Notes under the pieces: generated by a model | Told to the model about the DNA's origin: nothing | Databases searched by the model: none | What the model saw: the letters and a program-made list of their open reading frames with translations, nothing else | Part shown: positions 7,974-15,351 of the stretch, in pieces | Position numbering within the stretch: position 1 is the stretch's first letter | Layout: each line of letters opens with the position of its first letter | NCBI GenBank assembly: GCA_964626275.1 | Contig: CAZVCZ010000029.1 | Span: 1-16,468 of the forward strand | Source of the DNA: M55B157 sp964626275 | Lineage (GTDB): Bacteria > Actinomycetota > Actinomycetes > S36-B12 | Length of the DNA stretch: 16,468 bases | Reading direction: 5' to 3' | Translations under genes and position numbers: made by a program

Positions 7974-9382
7974 CGGTGCATCTCCATCTTCTTCGGGTGG
8001 GACGTGCCCTGACGAGCACTGTGTGGGGGGACGGATACTTCATAGGTCAGGGGCATCGCCGGCACCGTGGCCGCAAGCGCAGAAGTCAGGGCCGGGCCCG
8101 GCCGGTGCCCGAGGAAGAACGGGCGGCGCGCTTCACTGTGCAGCAGGGGGGAGATATCCGCGGCCGCGAGTCGACCGAGGGACCCGCGGAGCATCGGGGT
8201 TTCACCGAATCGTTCGACGTCATCAGCTCGAACATCGGGACCAGCGACGACAAACGGGGTCGGATCGCCACTGTGAAGCAGCATGGTCTCGCTCGGGGTG
8301 GCGTGATCACCGGTGATCGCGAGGACGACGTCGTTCTGCTCGAGTCGACGCAGGAGCGGCGCGAGGGCGGCATCGCAGGCCTCGATGGCACGCACTTTCG
8401 CTCGAGGATCCTTGGTGTGTCCGGCTTCATCCGGCGCCTTGGTGTGGACATGAATCAGATCCGGTGTCCCCGGTCGATCGAGAAGCTCAAGCGCGACATC
8501 GACTCGATGAGCGAGACCCAGAGCAATGTCATCTGGCGCCGCGGCGATATCGATTTCCTGCATCTGCAGCAGCCGGGCAAGTCCTCGATAGAGCGCGCTG
8601 CTGGTCACCATTGCCCCGGTGGCTCCGGTGGTCTCGGTGAAGGACATCGGGCGATCGATTCGCGATCCCCACTTCGTCGTCGGCACATCGAATTCCACAC
8701 CGTCTCGCATCAGAGCCGAGCGCGCACCGAGCAGGAAGCCTTCGAGCGCAGCGGCACTGCGCCTGGCTTGGAACGCCCGTTCCCCACCTGCCTCCACCGC
8801 TTCCGCCAGTGGCAAGGGCCGCATCCAGGGGTGGCGATGCTCGAACAGCGGATCGGAGTCACTCACCTCGTGCGACACCGCGCCGTGGGCGATGAGCGCC
8901 CACTCGCCCGTGCGAATCGGCTCGAGGCTGAACCTGATGCCGTCGTGGGAGTAGATCTCCGCCCAGGATTGAAGGGAGGCCTGAGCTCGCGCCGAGAGAT
9001 GCGTCTCCCCGCGTCCGAGCCGGCCGGTGATGCGCATGACCCCGTCGTATTCATTGCCGCGACGCACCGCGAGATGCCACAGCGGAGTGGCGCTCGGTGG
9101 TGTGCCGCCCACTCCCAGCAGTTCCAGTGCGGCTCGGCCCGGGAACGCCACCCTCCCGAGGCCGAACATCTCCCAGTGGGCCCGTTCGCTCGAGGTTGCC
9201 CGGCCCGGCCCGAAGGGCACATGGACCCCATTCGCGCCCCGGGACACGAGTTCATCGAGCACCGGTGTCACCGCTGCTTCAGCTGGCGTTCGCCCACCGA
9301 GTTCGACGCACGGCCGATCGCCGAGGCCGTCGAGGGTGACAAGGACCACGGGGAGGTCGTCGCGGATGGGCCAGTCCGTCAT
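7970..9382 (-). CDS. Alkaline-phosphatase-superfamily protein, archaeal-type phosphoglycerate mutase-like (ApgM-like)
   Basis: The protein is about 470 residues. The N-terminus matches cofactor-independent phosphoglycerate mutase of ApgM type: VTLDGLGDRP with metal-binding Asp18, ELGGRTPAEAAVTPVLDEL, then GPGRATSSERAHWEMFG, whose Ser65 aligns with the nucleophile of the family's PGSDTAH. Later metal-binding motifs are HVHTKAPDEAGH and TGDHATP, followed by HSGDPTPFVV. The middle, TKWGSRIDRPMSFTETTG, differs from the usual ApgM text, and the protein is longer than typical ApgM (about 400-410). A glycolytic role seems unlikely in this operon, so I expect a phosphoryl or phosphonyl transfer or hydrolysis on a pathway intermediate. 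The preceding gene's TGA overlaps both possible starts, GTG at 9385 and ATG at 9382; I took the ATG. The end overlaps the dehydrogenase start by 4 bases. Confidence 0.85.
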   Translation of the reverse strand: MTDWPIRDDLPVVLVTLDGLGDRPCVELGGRTPAEAAVTPVLDELVSRGANGVHVPFGPGRATSSERAHWEMFGLGRVAFPGRAALELLGVGGTPPSATPLWHLAVRRGNEYDGVMRITGRLGRGETHLSARAQASLQSWAEIYSHDGIRFSLEPIRTGEWALIAHGAVSHEVSDSDPLFEHRHPWMRPLPLAEAVEAGGERAFQARRSAAALEGFLLGARSALMRDGVEFDVPTTKWGSRIDRPMSFTETTGATGAMVTSSALYRGLARLLQMQEIDIAAAPDDIALGLAHRVDVALELLDRPGTPDLIHVHTKAPDEAGHTKDPRAKVRAIEACDAALAPLLRRLEQNDVVLAITGDHATPSETMLLHSGDPTPFVVAGPDVRADDVERFGETPMLRGSLGRLAAADISPLLHSEARRPFFLGHRPGPALTSALAATVPAMPLTYEVSVPPHSARQGTSHPKKMEMHR

Positions 9383-9936
9383 CACGCCCGAACCTTCGCC
9401 TCGGAGAGATCTGTGTGCACCAGCACCGAGCGGACACCTCGGGGCAGGAGATCGTCGACGTCATCGAGACGTCCCTCCCGCACGGCGGCGCGAATGCTGC
9501 TCGCACGCACCTCCCGCGCCGGGTCGCCATCAAAAAGACGGACCGCATATCCCCCCGATGCCAACAGGTCTGCCTTGCTGCGCTCCCACTCGGAAAACGC
9601 GCGCACGTACTGCACAGCAGATAGCGGGATGTAGTGGCCCCACACATCGGGGCGATCGAGCGGGAAGGCGACGATCTCGCAACGGCTATCGATGCCTTCC
9701 TCGGCGAGGACTACGTCGATCATCGACATGCGCTCGTAGAACGTGAACGGATTGGCCTCCGGCCGATGACGATGCGCGGAGTCTGAGTGCTCACGCCACG
9801 AGCCGGGGTCAGGATTGGTGATTCCGATGATGACTCGCTCGGCTTCGCCCAACGCAATGCGCACCAGGTCGAGGTGCCCGGCATGGAACGGCTGGAAGCG
9901 CCCCGTGACTGCAGCGAGGGAAATGGAGTGACTCAT
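9382..9936 (-). CDS. NMN adenylyltransferase-like nucleotidyltransferase (NadM type)
   Basis: This 184-residue cytidylyl/adenylyl-transferase has the nucleotide-binding signature GRFQPFHAGH (residues 12-21, H18-x-G-H21), NPFTFYERM (62-70, like the archaeal NadM NPFTxxER) and VRASSIR (143-149, the ISSTxIR-like motif). The size fits NadM (about 170-190). The family joins a phosphate or phosphonate group to a nucleoside monophosphate from ATP or CTP, releasing pyrophosphate. NAD synthesis is possible, but the neighbours are not NAD genes. The next gene is phosphomutase-like, as in the phpF-phpG pair of phosphinothricin biosynthesis, where PhpF is an NMNAT-like cytidylyltransferase (from memory). 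I chose the ATG at 9936, which begins 10 bases after the upstream stop. The frame extends further upstream into that gene but without homology. True substrate unknown. Confidence 0.86.
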   Translation of the reverse strand: MSHSISLAAVTGRFQPFHAGHLDLVRIALGEAERVIIGITNPDPGSWREHSDSAHRHRPEANPFTFYERMSMIDVVLAEEGIDSRCEIVAFPLDRPDVWGHYIPLSAVQYVRAFSEWERSKADLLASGGYAVRLFDGDPAREVRASSIRAAVREGRLDDVDDLLPRGVRSVLVHTDLSEAKVRA

Positions 9937-9946
9937 CACCGGAGCG

Positions 9947-10579
9947 TCATGAGTCGAGTTCCCCCAGTCGCTGAGCCGCACCTTCGGCATCGATCAGGTC
10001 GGCGTACCGGCGCTCCACATCACGCATGTTGTTGTCGTGGGCCTCGGCACCCTGATCGCCGCACGCATCCTCGACGACGATCGTCTTGAAGCCGTAGCTG
10101 AACGAGTCGAGGATGGTCGCGCGAACACATCCGGATGTGGTGACCCCCATGACCAGGACCGTGTCGACCGCGCGATTACGCAGGATGGTGCTGAGATCGG
10201 TTCCGAAGAACGCCGAGGGATAGCGCTTGAGCAGATAGATGTCTGTGTCCTCCCACAGCGAGGGCACGATGGAGGCCGCGTGGGATCCGGGAGCGATGTC
10301 CCGCAGCGCCGGCACCTTCCAGTTGGTGAACTCATCGTCGTGCGTCCACGCCACAGCAGTGTGCACAATCGGGATGCCGGCGGCTCGTCCAGCCTTCAAG
10401 ACGGACTCGGCCTTCTCCACGGCAGCGGCGATGTGCGGGCTGCGCCCGGCAGCGAACTGCGGATCGCAGAAGGCCTGCTGGAAGTCCACGGCCACGATGG
10501 CGGGACGCTCACCCCAGCCCACGGGGGTCAGCCCGTAGCCCGCGGCATCGAATTCGTCGTTCGTTGATGTGTTCGTCAC
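9947..10579 (-). CDS. Isochorismatase-family amidohydrolase (N-carbamoylsarcosine/maleamate amidase-like), first gene of the - strand operon
   Basis: The 210-residue cysteine hydrolase has the family triad: Asp32 in VAVDFQQAF, Lys118 in LLKRYPSAFFGTDL and Cys151 in GVTTSGCVRATILDS. The wording around Lys and Cys, and the N-terminal AAGYGLTPVGWGERPAI, are closer to N-carbamoylsarcosine amidohydrolase and maleamate amidohydrolase (NicF) than to nicotinamidase. It should therefore hydrolyse a small amide to an acid plus ammonia. The GTG at 10579 is chosen because GAGGAG lies 9 bases upstream on the same strand. The open frame runs further upstream but without family similarity. It is promoter-proximal to the operon (see promoter and operator entries). 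The exact substrate is not determined. Confidence 0.88.
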   Translation of the reverse strand: MTNTSTNDEFDAAGYGLTPVGWGERPAIVAVDFQQAFCDPQFAAGRSPHIAAAVEKAESVLKAGRAAGIPIVHTAVAWTHDDEFTNWKVPALRDIAPGSHAASIVPSLWEDTDIYLLKRYPSAFFGTDLSTILRNRAVDTVLVMGVTTSGCVRATILDSFSYGFKTIVVEDACGDQGAEAHDNNMRDVERRYADLIDAEGAAQRLGELDS

Positions 10580-10642
10580 TGGGCACCACTCCTCGACCTG
10601 TCGACGGCAACCAGGAGCGACGCCCCGAGGCATCGCCCCCGG

Positions 10643-10652
10643 TTGTATACAA
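10643..10652. promoter_or_regulatory. Palindromic operator, GntR (FCD/FadR)-type
   Basis: TTGTATACAA is a perfect 10-base palindrome within GGTTGTATACAAACC. It sits immediately downstream of the - strand -10 hexamer and would cover the transcription start, as expected for a repressor site. Its form resembles the TnGTnnnACnA sites of GntR regulators. A weaker relative, TGTACA at 10742-10747, lies just before the + strand acyl-CoA dehydrogenase gene. No GntR gene is in the window. Confidence 0.6.
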
Positions 10653-10681
10653 ACCATACTGCGTGACCCGAACTCTGCCAG
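10653..10681 (-). promoter_or_regulatory. Promoter of the seven-gene - strand operon
   Basis: On the - strand, CTGGCA (10681-10676, four of six matches to TTGACA) is followed by a 17-base spacer and TATGGT (10658-10653, fits TAnnnT). The start would fall in the adjacent palindrome, leaving a leader of roughly 65 bases before the GTG at 10579. Confidence 0.55.
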
Positions 10682-10755
10682 AGGTTTCCCAAGACTGCTC
10701 GGCCAGATTCGGACCCGAGCGAGCGCGATCCCAGAGGGGTGTGTACAAAAGACCC

Positions 10756-11912
<1,157 letters not shown>

Positions 11913-11916
<4 letters not shown>

Positions 11917-13127
11917 GTGAGCGCGGCGAGGTACGCCGCGCTGCCGTTGCGGTCCTGCTCGCCGCGGTCTCCGCCCAGGTGAGCGTCTCCGCGCTCCAGC
12001 AGGGGCTGCCCGCTCTCGGGCCGATCCTGCAATCGACCTTCGATCTGGACACCTCTGCGACAGGGGTGCTTCTCGGCATCGGAAGCTTGGGCACCGCCAT
12101 CGCCGTCCTGGGATGGGGACGACTCACCGATCACTCCACGGACCGACGCGTCGCCGTCCTCGGGCTCCTGCTCACCTCCGGCGCCCTCGTCCTTGCCGGA
12201 GTCGGCGCCTGGTTCGGGTCCCTGCCCGGAACGATCGCCGGTCTCCTGCTCGCCGGCCTCGCCGCTGCCGCCCCGACCGTCGCCCTCACCAAGAGCATCG
12301 CCCGGGCCTTCGGGGCCACTCGTCGGATGGGCCTGGCCTTCGGGATCCGCCAGGCGGCAGTCCCCCTGGGTGGAGCCGCAGCGGGCATCATCCTCCCGGC
12401 GCTGGCCCTGGCCATCGACCTGGCAGCGTCGCTTTGGGCGCTGGCAGGTGTCCTCGCCATCGCGGCCGTCGCCGTCTACCGCACGGTGCCCGAGGAACGC
12501 CGCGAGGTGAGCGCACCGCCGCTGGTTCCGACCCCCTGGCGACGGGTCATGCCGATGCTCATCGCCAGCTCGCTCTACACCGTGACGCAGATCGGGATCA
12601 TCGCGTTGCTCACCCTCTATCTGGTCAACGCTCGCGGGTGGAGCCCCCAGGCTGCTGCAGCGGTGTTCTCCGGGCTCATGGTGAGCACCATCATCATCCG
12701 GGTGCTGGTGGGGATAGCCGCCGATCGTTGGCCGCTGCGCCGTATCTCGCTCTTCGTCACCACCGGCGTTCTCACCGCGGGACTGCTCCTCGCCGCGGCG
12801 ATCGTCAACCCCGCACCCCTCACCGTGGTCCTGCTCGTGGGAGCCGGAATCTTGGGAATGGGTTGGAATGCCTTGGCCTTCACCGTCACCGTCTCGCTCG
12901 TTCCCACCGAGCGCATCGGCACCAGCCAGGGTGTTCTCAATGCCTTGATCTTCACGTCCTGGGGTCTATCGCCAATGGTGACTGCCGCCGTGGTCGAGGC
13001 ATTTTCCTGGTCAGCGGCCTGGGTCATGCTCGCCGGCTTCGCCCTGACCGGAGCGGTCGTGGCTCGGTCCACGATGGGACCGGTCCGGCTCGGTCGGGGC
13101 CGAAAGACACGGCCATTCCCTGCGTAG
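11913..13127 (+). CDS. MFS transporter
   Basis: The 404-residue membrane protein has about 12 hydrophobic helices and the MFS motif A between helices 2 and 3, GWGRLTDHSTDRRVAVLG (around 68-85). A related loop, GIAADRWPLRRI, follows in the second half, as in internally duplicated MFS carriers. The N-terminus is short and charged (MSERGEVRR) and the C-terminus basic. It overlaps the acyl-CoA dehydrogenase gene by 4 bases (ATGA) and is probably co-transcribed and coupled with it, so it may move the substrate or product of that pathway. Cargo and direction cannot be told from the sequence; it looks like the general MFS_1 group. Confidence 0.9.
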
Positions 13128-13130
13128 GAT
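13125..13130 (+). promoter_or_regulatory. -10 element, likely leaderless promoter of the small lipoprotein gene
   Basis: TAGGAT (fits TAnnnT) ends 6 bases before the ATG at 13137, the spacing of a leaderless transcript starting at the ATG. Its TAG is also the stop of the MFS gene. The internal AGGA could instead serve as a ribosome binding site on a read-through mRNA. Confidence 0.45.
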
Positions 13131-13136
13131 TTGTGC

Positions 13137-13577
13137 ATGGCAGCCCTCTCCCGATCACGAGTGCACTCTGCGCGCTCGAGTCGGGGCCGGGAATGGGCGG
13201 TCGCTGCTATCGGGGCTGGCCTGCTCATCACCGGATGCTCCTCCGGAGGCGACGTCTCACCGACCGCGGACCCGACCATCGGGGGAACGGCGGTGTGCGA
13301 TGAGCCCAGCATCAGCGCGGTCATTCGCGAGGAGGTCGATGAGACCTACCCCGGAGCCACCTTCGTGTCGCTGGAGACCTTCGAGTGCGTGGACGGCTGG
13401 GCCTCGGCTCGCGCCGCCGTCGACACCAATGGCGTGGTGGTGACCACGGCGTTCTACCTGCAGGCCGAAGGGCAGTTCTGGGTCCCGGTGCCGATCGAGG
13501 AGATCTGCTCGACCCCCCTCGAGGAGTCCCCGGCCCCCGAGCAGATCTACCTCGAAGCCTGCGGCACCCCCGAATAA
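13137..13577 (+). CDS. Small secreted lipoprotein of unknown function
   Basis: The 146-residue protein starts with an Arg-rich region (SRSRVHSARSSRGRE), a hydrophobic stretch (WAVAAIGAGLL) and a lipobox ITGC with Cys34. It should be exported and lipid-anchored to the outer face of the membrane. After a Gly/Ser/Pro/Thr linker, the mature domain has four further Cys residues (in AVCDEP, FECVDG, EEICST and LEACGT) that could make two disulfides. It also has a beta-rich text (SARAAVDTNG, TTAFYLQAEGQFWVP). I recognise no family. Actinobacteria have many lipoproteins of this size with a repeated 'GWA...ATVD' pattern, but I cannot assign one. It is set apart from the MFS gene by its own possible promoter and ends before a hairpin-forming gap. 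Confidence 0.72.
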   Translation: MAALSRSRVHSARSSRGREWAVAAIGAGLLITGCSSGGDVSPTADPTIGGTAVCDEPSISAVIREEVDETYPGATFVSLETFECVDGWASARAAVDTNGVVVTTAFYLQAEGQFWVPVPIEEICSTPLEESPAPEQIYLEACGTPE

Positions 13578-13580
13578 CCC

Positions 13581-13640
13581 AACTCCGCAACTATCAGCAC
13601 TTTTTGCCCCCTAGAGAATTGCGGAGTTTGGCTCTGCTGA
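13581..13640. repeat. Interlocked inverted repeats in the convergent gap
   Basis: AACTCCGCAA (13581-13590) and TTGCGGAGTT (13619-13628) are perfect reverse complements with a 28-base loop. Inside the loop, TCAGCA (13594-13599) is complementary to TGCTGA (13635-13640), which lies outside it, so as RNA the two stems would form a pseudoknot-like layout. There is a T5 run in the loop, not after the stem, so this is not a textbook intrinsic terminator. It could act on both converging transcripts, or be a copy of a dispersed repeat. Confidence 0.6.
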
Positions 13641-13645
13641 AGCCT

Positions 13646-14548
13646 CTACTCCTCAGGGGCGACAACCGTGGGGGTCCGCACCCGCACGGCCCACGCCACG
13701 CATGCCACGACGAACAGCGCCGCCACCACCGTCCCCCAGGTCACCTGCTCTCCGAGCAGCCAGGCCGACCACAGCAATGTCAGCAGCGCCTGTAGTTGTT
13801 GCACCTGTCCCCCGCGCGCGACACCGGCATCCGCCAGTCCGCGGTACCACGCGAAGAACGCCAGATACATCGAGGACAACCCGAGCAGCGCCATTCCCAC
13901 CACGGCCTGAGTCGTGATCGGGGTTGTCACACCACCGAGGGCGATGATGATCACGCTCGCGGGGATCGTCACCGGAAGTGCGAGCACGACAACCCAGGAG
14001 ATCACCTGCCAGCCGGGCATCACTCGCGTGAGCACGGCGCCCTCGACATAGCACCAGGACGACGCGACGACCGCCCCGGCGATGAGCAGGTCGGCGACGA
14101 AGTCACCTCCCTCACCACCACCGCGGAGCAGGGCGAAGACGATGAGCCCGGCCGTACCGAGAGCTGCCGCGATCCAGAATTGCCGCGCCACATGTTCCTT
14201 CGCCCGCAACACCGCGATCACCGCCGTCACCAGCGGCATCACCGCGGCAATCACTGCCGCATGCGCCGACGTTGTCCGCTGGAGGGCCAGCGCGATGAGG
14301 ATCGGCCAGCCGAACACTGCGCCGGCCATGGTGTAGAGCAGCGGCTTGATCAAGCGTCGGTCCGGCCAGGGCACTCGACGCAGGAACAGAACCCCCACCG
14401 CGACGACGCCGGCGATCACCGCCCGACCGGTCGCGGTGAGGAAGGGGTCGAAGGACTCTAAGGCCCAGACGGTGAACGGAAGGGAGAACGAGAACGCCAA
14501 GACCCCGACGAAGGCGAGAAGAAGGCCGGTGCGTTCCCGAGTCTGCAC
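13646..14548 (-). CDS. EamA/DMT-family transporter
   Basis: The 300-residue protein has about ten hydrophobic helices in two EamA halves. The first half opens with LLLAFVGVLAFSFSLPFTVWA and has the family's GRAVIAGV and ALQRTTSAHAAVIAAVMPLV text. The second has MALLGLSSMYLAFFAWYRGL, GGQVQQLQALLTLLWSAWLL and GEQVTWGT, a typical EamA ending. This family exports amino acids, nucleosides and other metabolites; cargo unknown. I take GTG at 14548 as start. No Shine-Dalgarno is visible, but TAGGCT lies 7 bases upstream on the - strand, fitting a leaderless transcript. It is divergent from pxpA across 35 bases. Confidence 0.88.
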   Translation of the reverse strand: MQTRERTGLLLAFVGVLAFSFSLPFTVWALESFDPFLTATGRAVIAGVVAVGVLFLRRVPWPDRRLIKPLLYTMAGAVFGWPILIALALQRTTSAHAAVIAAVMPLVTAVIAVLRAKEHVARQFWIAAALGTAGLIVFALLRGGGEGGDFVADLLIAGAVVASSWCYVEGAVLTRVMPGWQVISWVVVLALPVTIPASVIIIALGGVTTPITTQAVVGMALLGLSSMYLAFFAWYRGLADAGVARGGQVQQLQALLTLLWSAWLLGEQVTWGTVVAALFVVACVAWAVRVRTPTVVAPEE

Positions 14549-14555
14549 AGCGCGC

Positions 14556-14561
14556 AGCCTA
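14556..14561 (-). promoter_or_regulatory. -10 element, leaderless start of the EamA gene
   Basis: On the - strand TAGGCT (TAnnnT) stands 7 bases before the GTG at 14548, with no ribosome binding site between, as in leaderless actinobacterial promoters. Confidence 0.5.
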
Positions 14562-14570
14562 GGGCCTCGG

Positions 14571-14576
14571 TAGCGT
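14571..14576 (+). promoter_or_regulatory. -10 element, leaderless start of pxpA
   Basis: TAGCGT (TAnnnT) stands 7 bases before the GTG at 14584. The GGAG at 14578-14581 is only 2 bases from the start, too close for a ribosome binding site. This mirrors the arrangement of the divergent EamA gene. Confidence 0.5.
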
Positions 14577-14583
14577 CGGAGAT

Positions 14584-15351
14584 GTGGCCCAGGGCAGCAC
14601 CACGGAACGATCAGCGTGGATCGACATCAACAGCGATGTCGGCGAACTCGATGACGGTGGCGCGACCGATGAACTGCTGCTCGAGGTCATCACGAGCGCG
14701 AACGTCGCATGCGGAGGTCACGCCGGAGACAGGGCCTCCATGGAACGCATCTGTCGCACAGCCGCCGCACGACGCATCGCCATCGGAGCGCAGGTGTCCT
14801 ACCCCGACCGAGAGGGCTTCGGTCGTCGTCGTCTCGACATCGCGCTGCCGAACCTGAGGGCCAGCCTCGATGATCAGGTCTGCGGCCTCATCGATGCCGC
14901 TGAGTCGGCGACGACCACGGTGACGTACCTCAAGCCGCACGGCGCGCTCTATCACGTGGCTCTCGACGACGCGGCGATAGCCGAACTACTACTCGAGATC
15001 GCAGCGAAGCATGAACTCGCGGTGTTGACCATGTCATCGGGCGAGTTGCACACACGCGCAGGCCGCCACGATGTCCCGGTGTTCCGGGAGGCGTTCATCG
15101 ATCGTGGATACACCGCGAACGGTCGACTCACTCCCCGCGACATACCCGGCGCCCTTCTCGAACCGGAGGCTGCCCTGGAACGACTCTCGGCATGGAGCCG
15201 CGCCGGTTTGCGCGATGTCGACAGCCTCTGCGTCCACAGCGACACCCCCGATTCCGTTCGGCTCGCCCGGCTCAGTCGGGAGGCGCTGGAATCCCATGGC
15301 GTCGCCATCGAACCCTTCATCACCATCGATCCGACCACCCCTCGCCGATGA
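14584..15351 (+). CDS. pxpA: 5-oxoprolinase subunit PxpA (LamB/YcsF family)
   Basis: The 255-residue protein matches PxpA/YcsF in length and throughout: IDINSDVGE near the start, NVACGGHAGDRASM, IGAQVSYPDREGFGRR, VTYLKPHGALYH, EAFIDRGYTANGRLTPRD and CVHSDTPDSVRLA. With PxpB and PxpC it hydrolyses 5-oxoproline (pyroglutamate) to glutamate using ATP, removing a product of glutamine and glutathione breakdown. The family's GAHP is GAQV here, a form I believe is common in actinobacteria. GTG at 14584 is chosen as the likely leaderless start. The stop overlaps the downstream pxpBC start (ATGA), so the subunits are made together. Confident call. Confidence 0.93.
   Translation: MAQGSTTERSAWIDINSDVGELDDGGATDELLLEVITSANVACGGHAGDRASMERICRTAAARRIAIGAQVSYPDREGFGRRRLDIALPNLRASLDDQVCGLIDAAESATTTVTYLKPHGALYHVALDDAAIAELLLEIAAKHELAVLTMSSGELHTRAGRHDVPVFREAFIDRGYTANGRLTPRDIPGALLEPEAALERLSAWSRAGLRDVDSLCVHSDTPDSVRLARLSREALESHGVAIEPFITIDPTTPRR

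Noticed and set aside
7976..9634. A 552-residue open frame on the + strand across the phosphomutase-like and nucleotidyltransferase genes
   Set aside because: It is antisense to two genes with clear catalytic motifs, has no family text and an Arg/Gly/Pro-heavy composition, and long antisense frames are expected in high-GC DNA.
7970..9936. A full phosphonate biosynthesis cluster
   Set aside because: No PEP mutase, phosphonopyruvate decarboxylase or enolase-like gene is visible; only the PhpF/PhpG-like pair supports the idea.
10564..10755. N-terminal extension of the acyl-CoA dehydrogenase upstream of the ATG at 10756
   Set aside because: The upstream codons run through the divergent control region and have no dehydrogenase similarity; homology begins just after MSDFDLYSLP.
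12113..13303. A 396-residue frame on the + strand within the MFS gene
   Set aside because: It is very rich in Arg, His, Pro and Gly and overlaps a well-supported membrane protein in another frame; it is a shadow.
13581..13628. Classical intrinsic terminator at the convergent gap
   Set aside because: The stem is perfect but the T run lies in the 28-base loop rather than after the stem, so I list it only as structured repeats.
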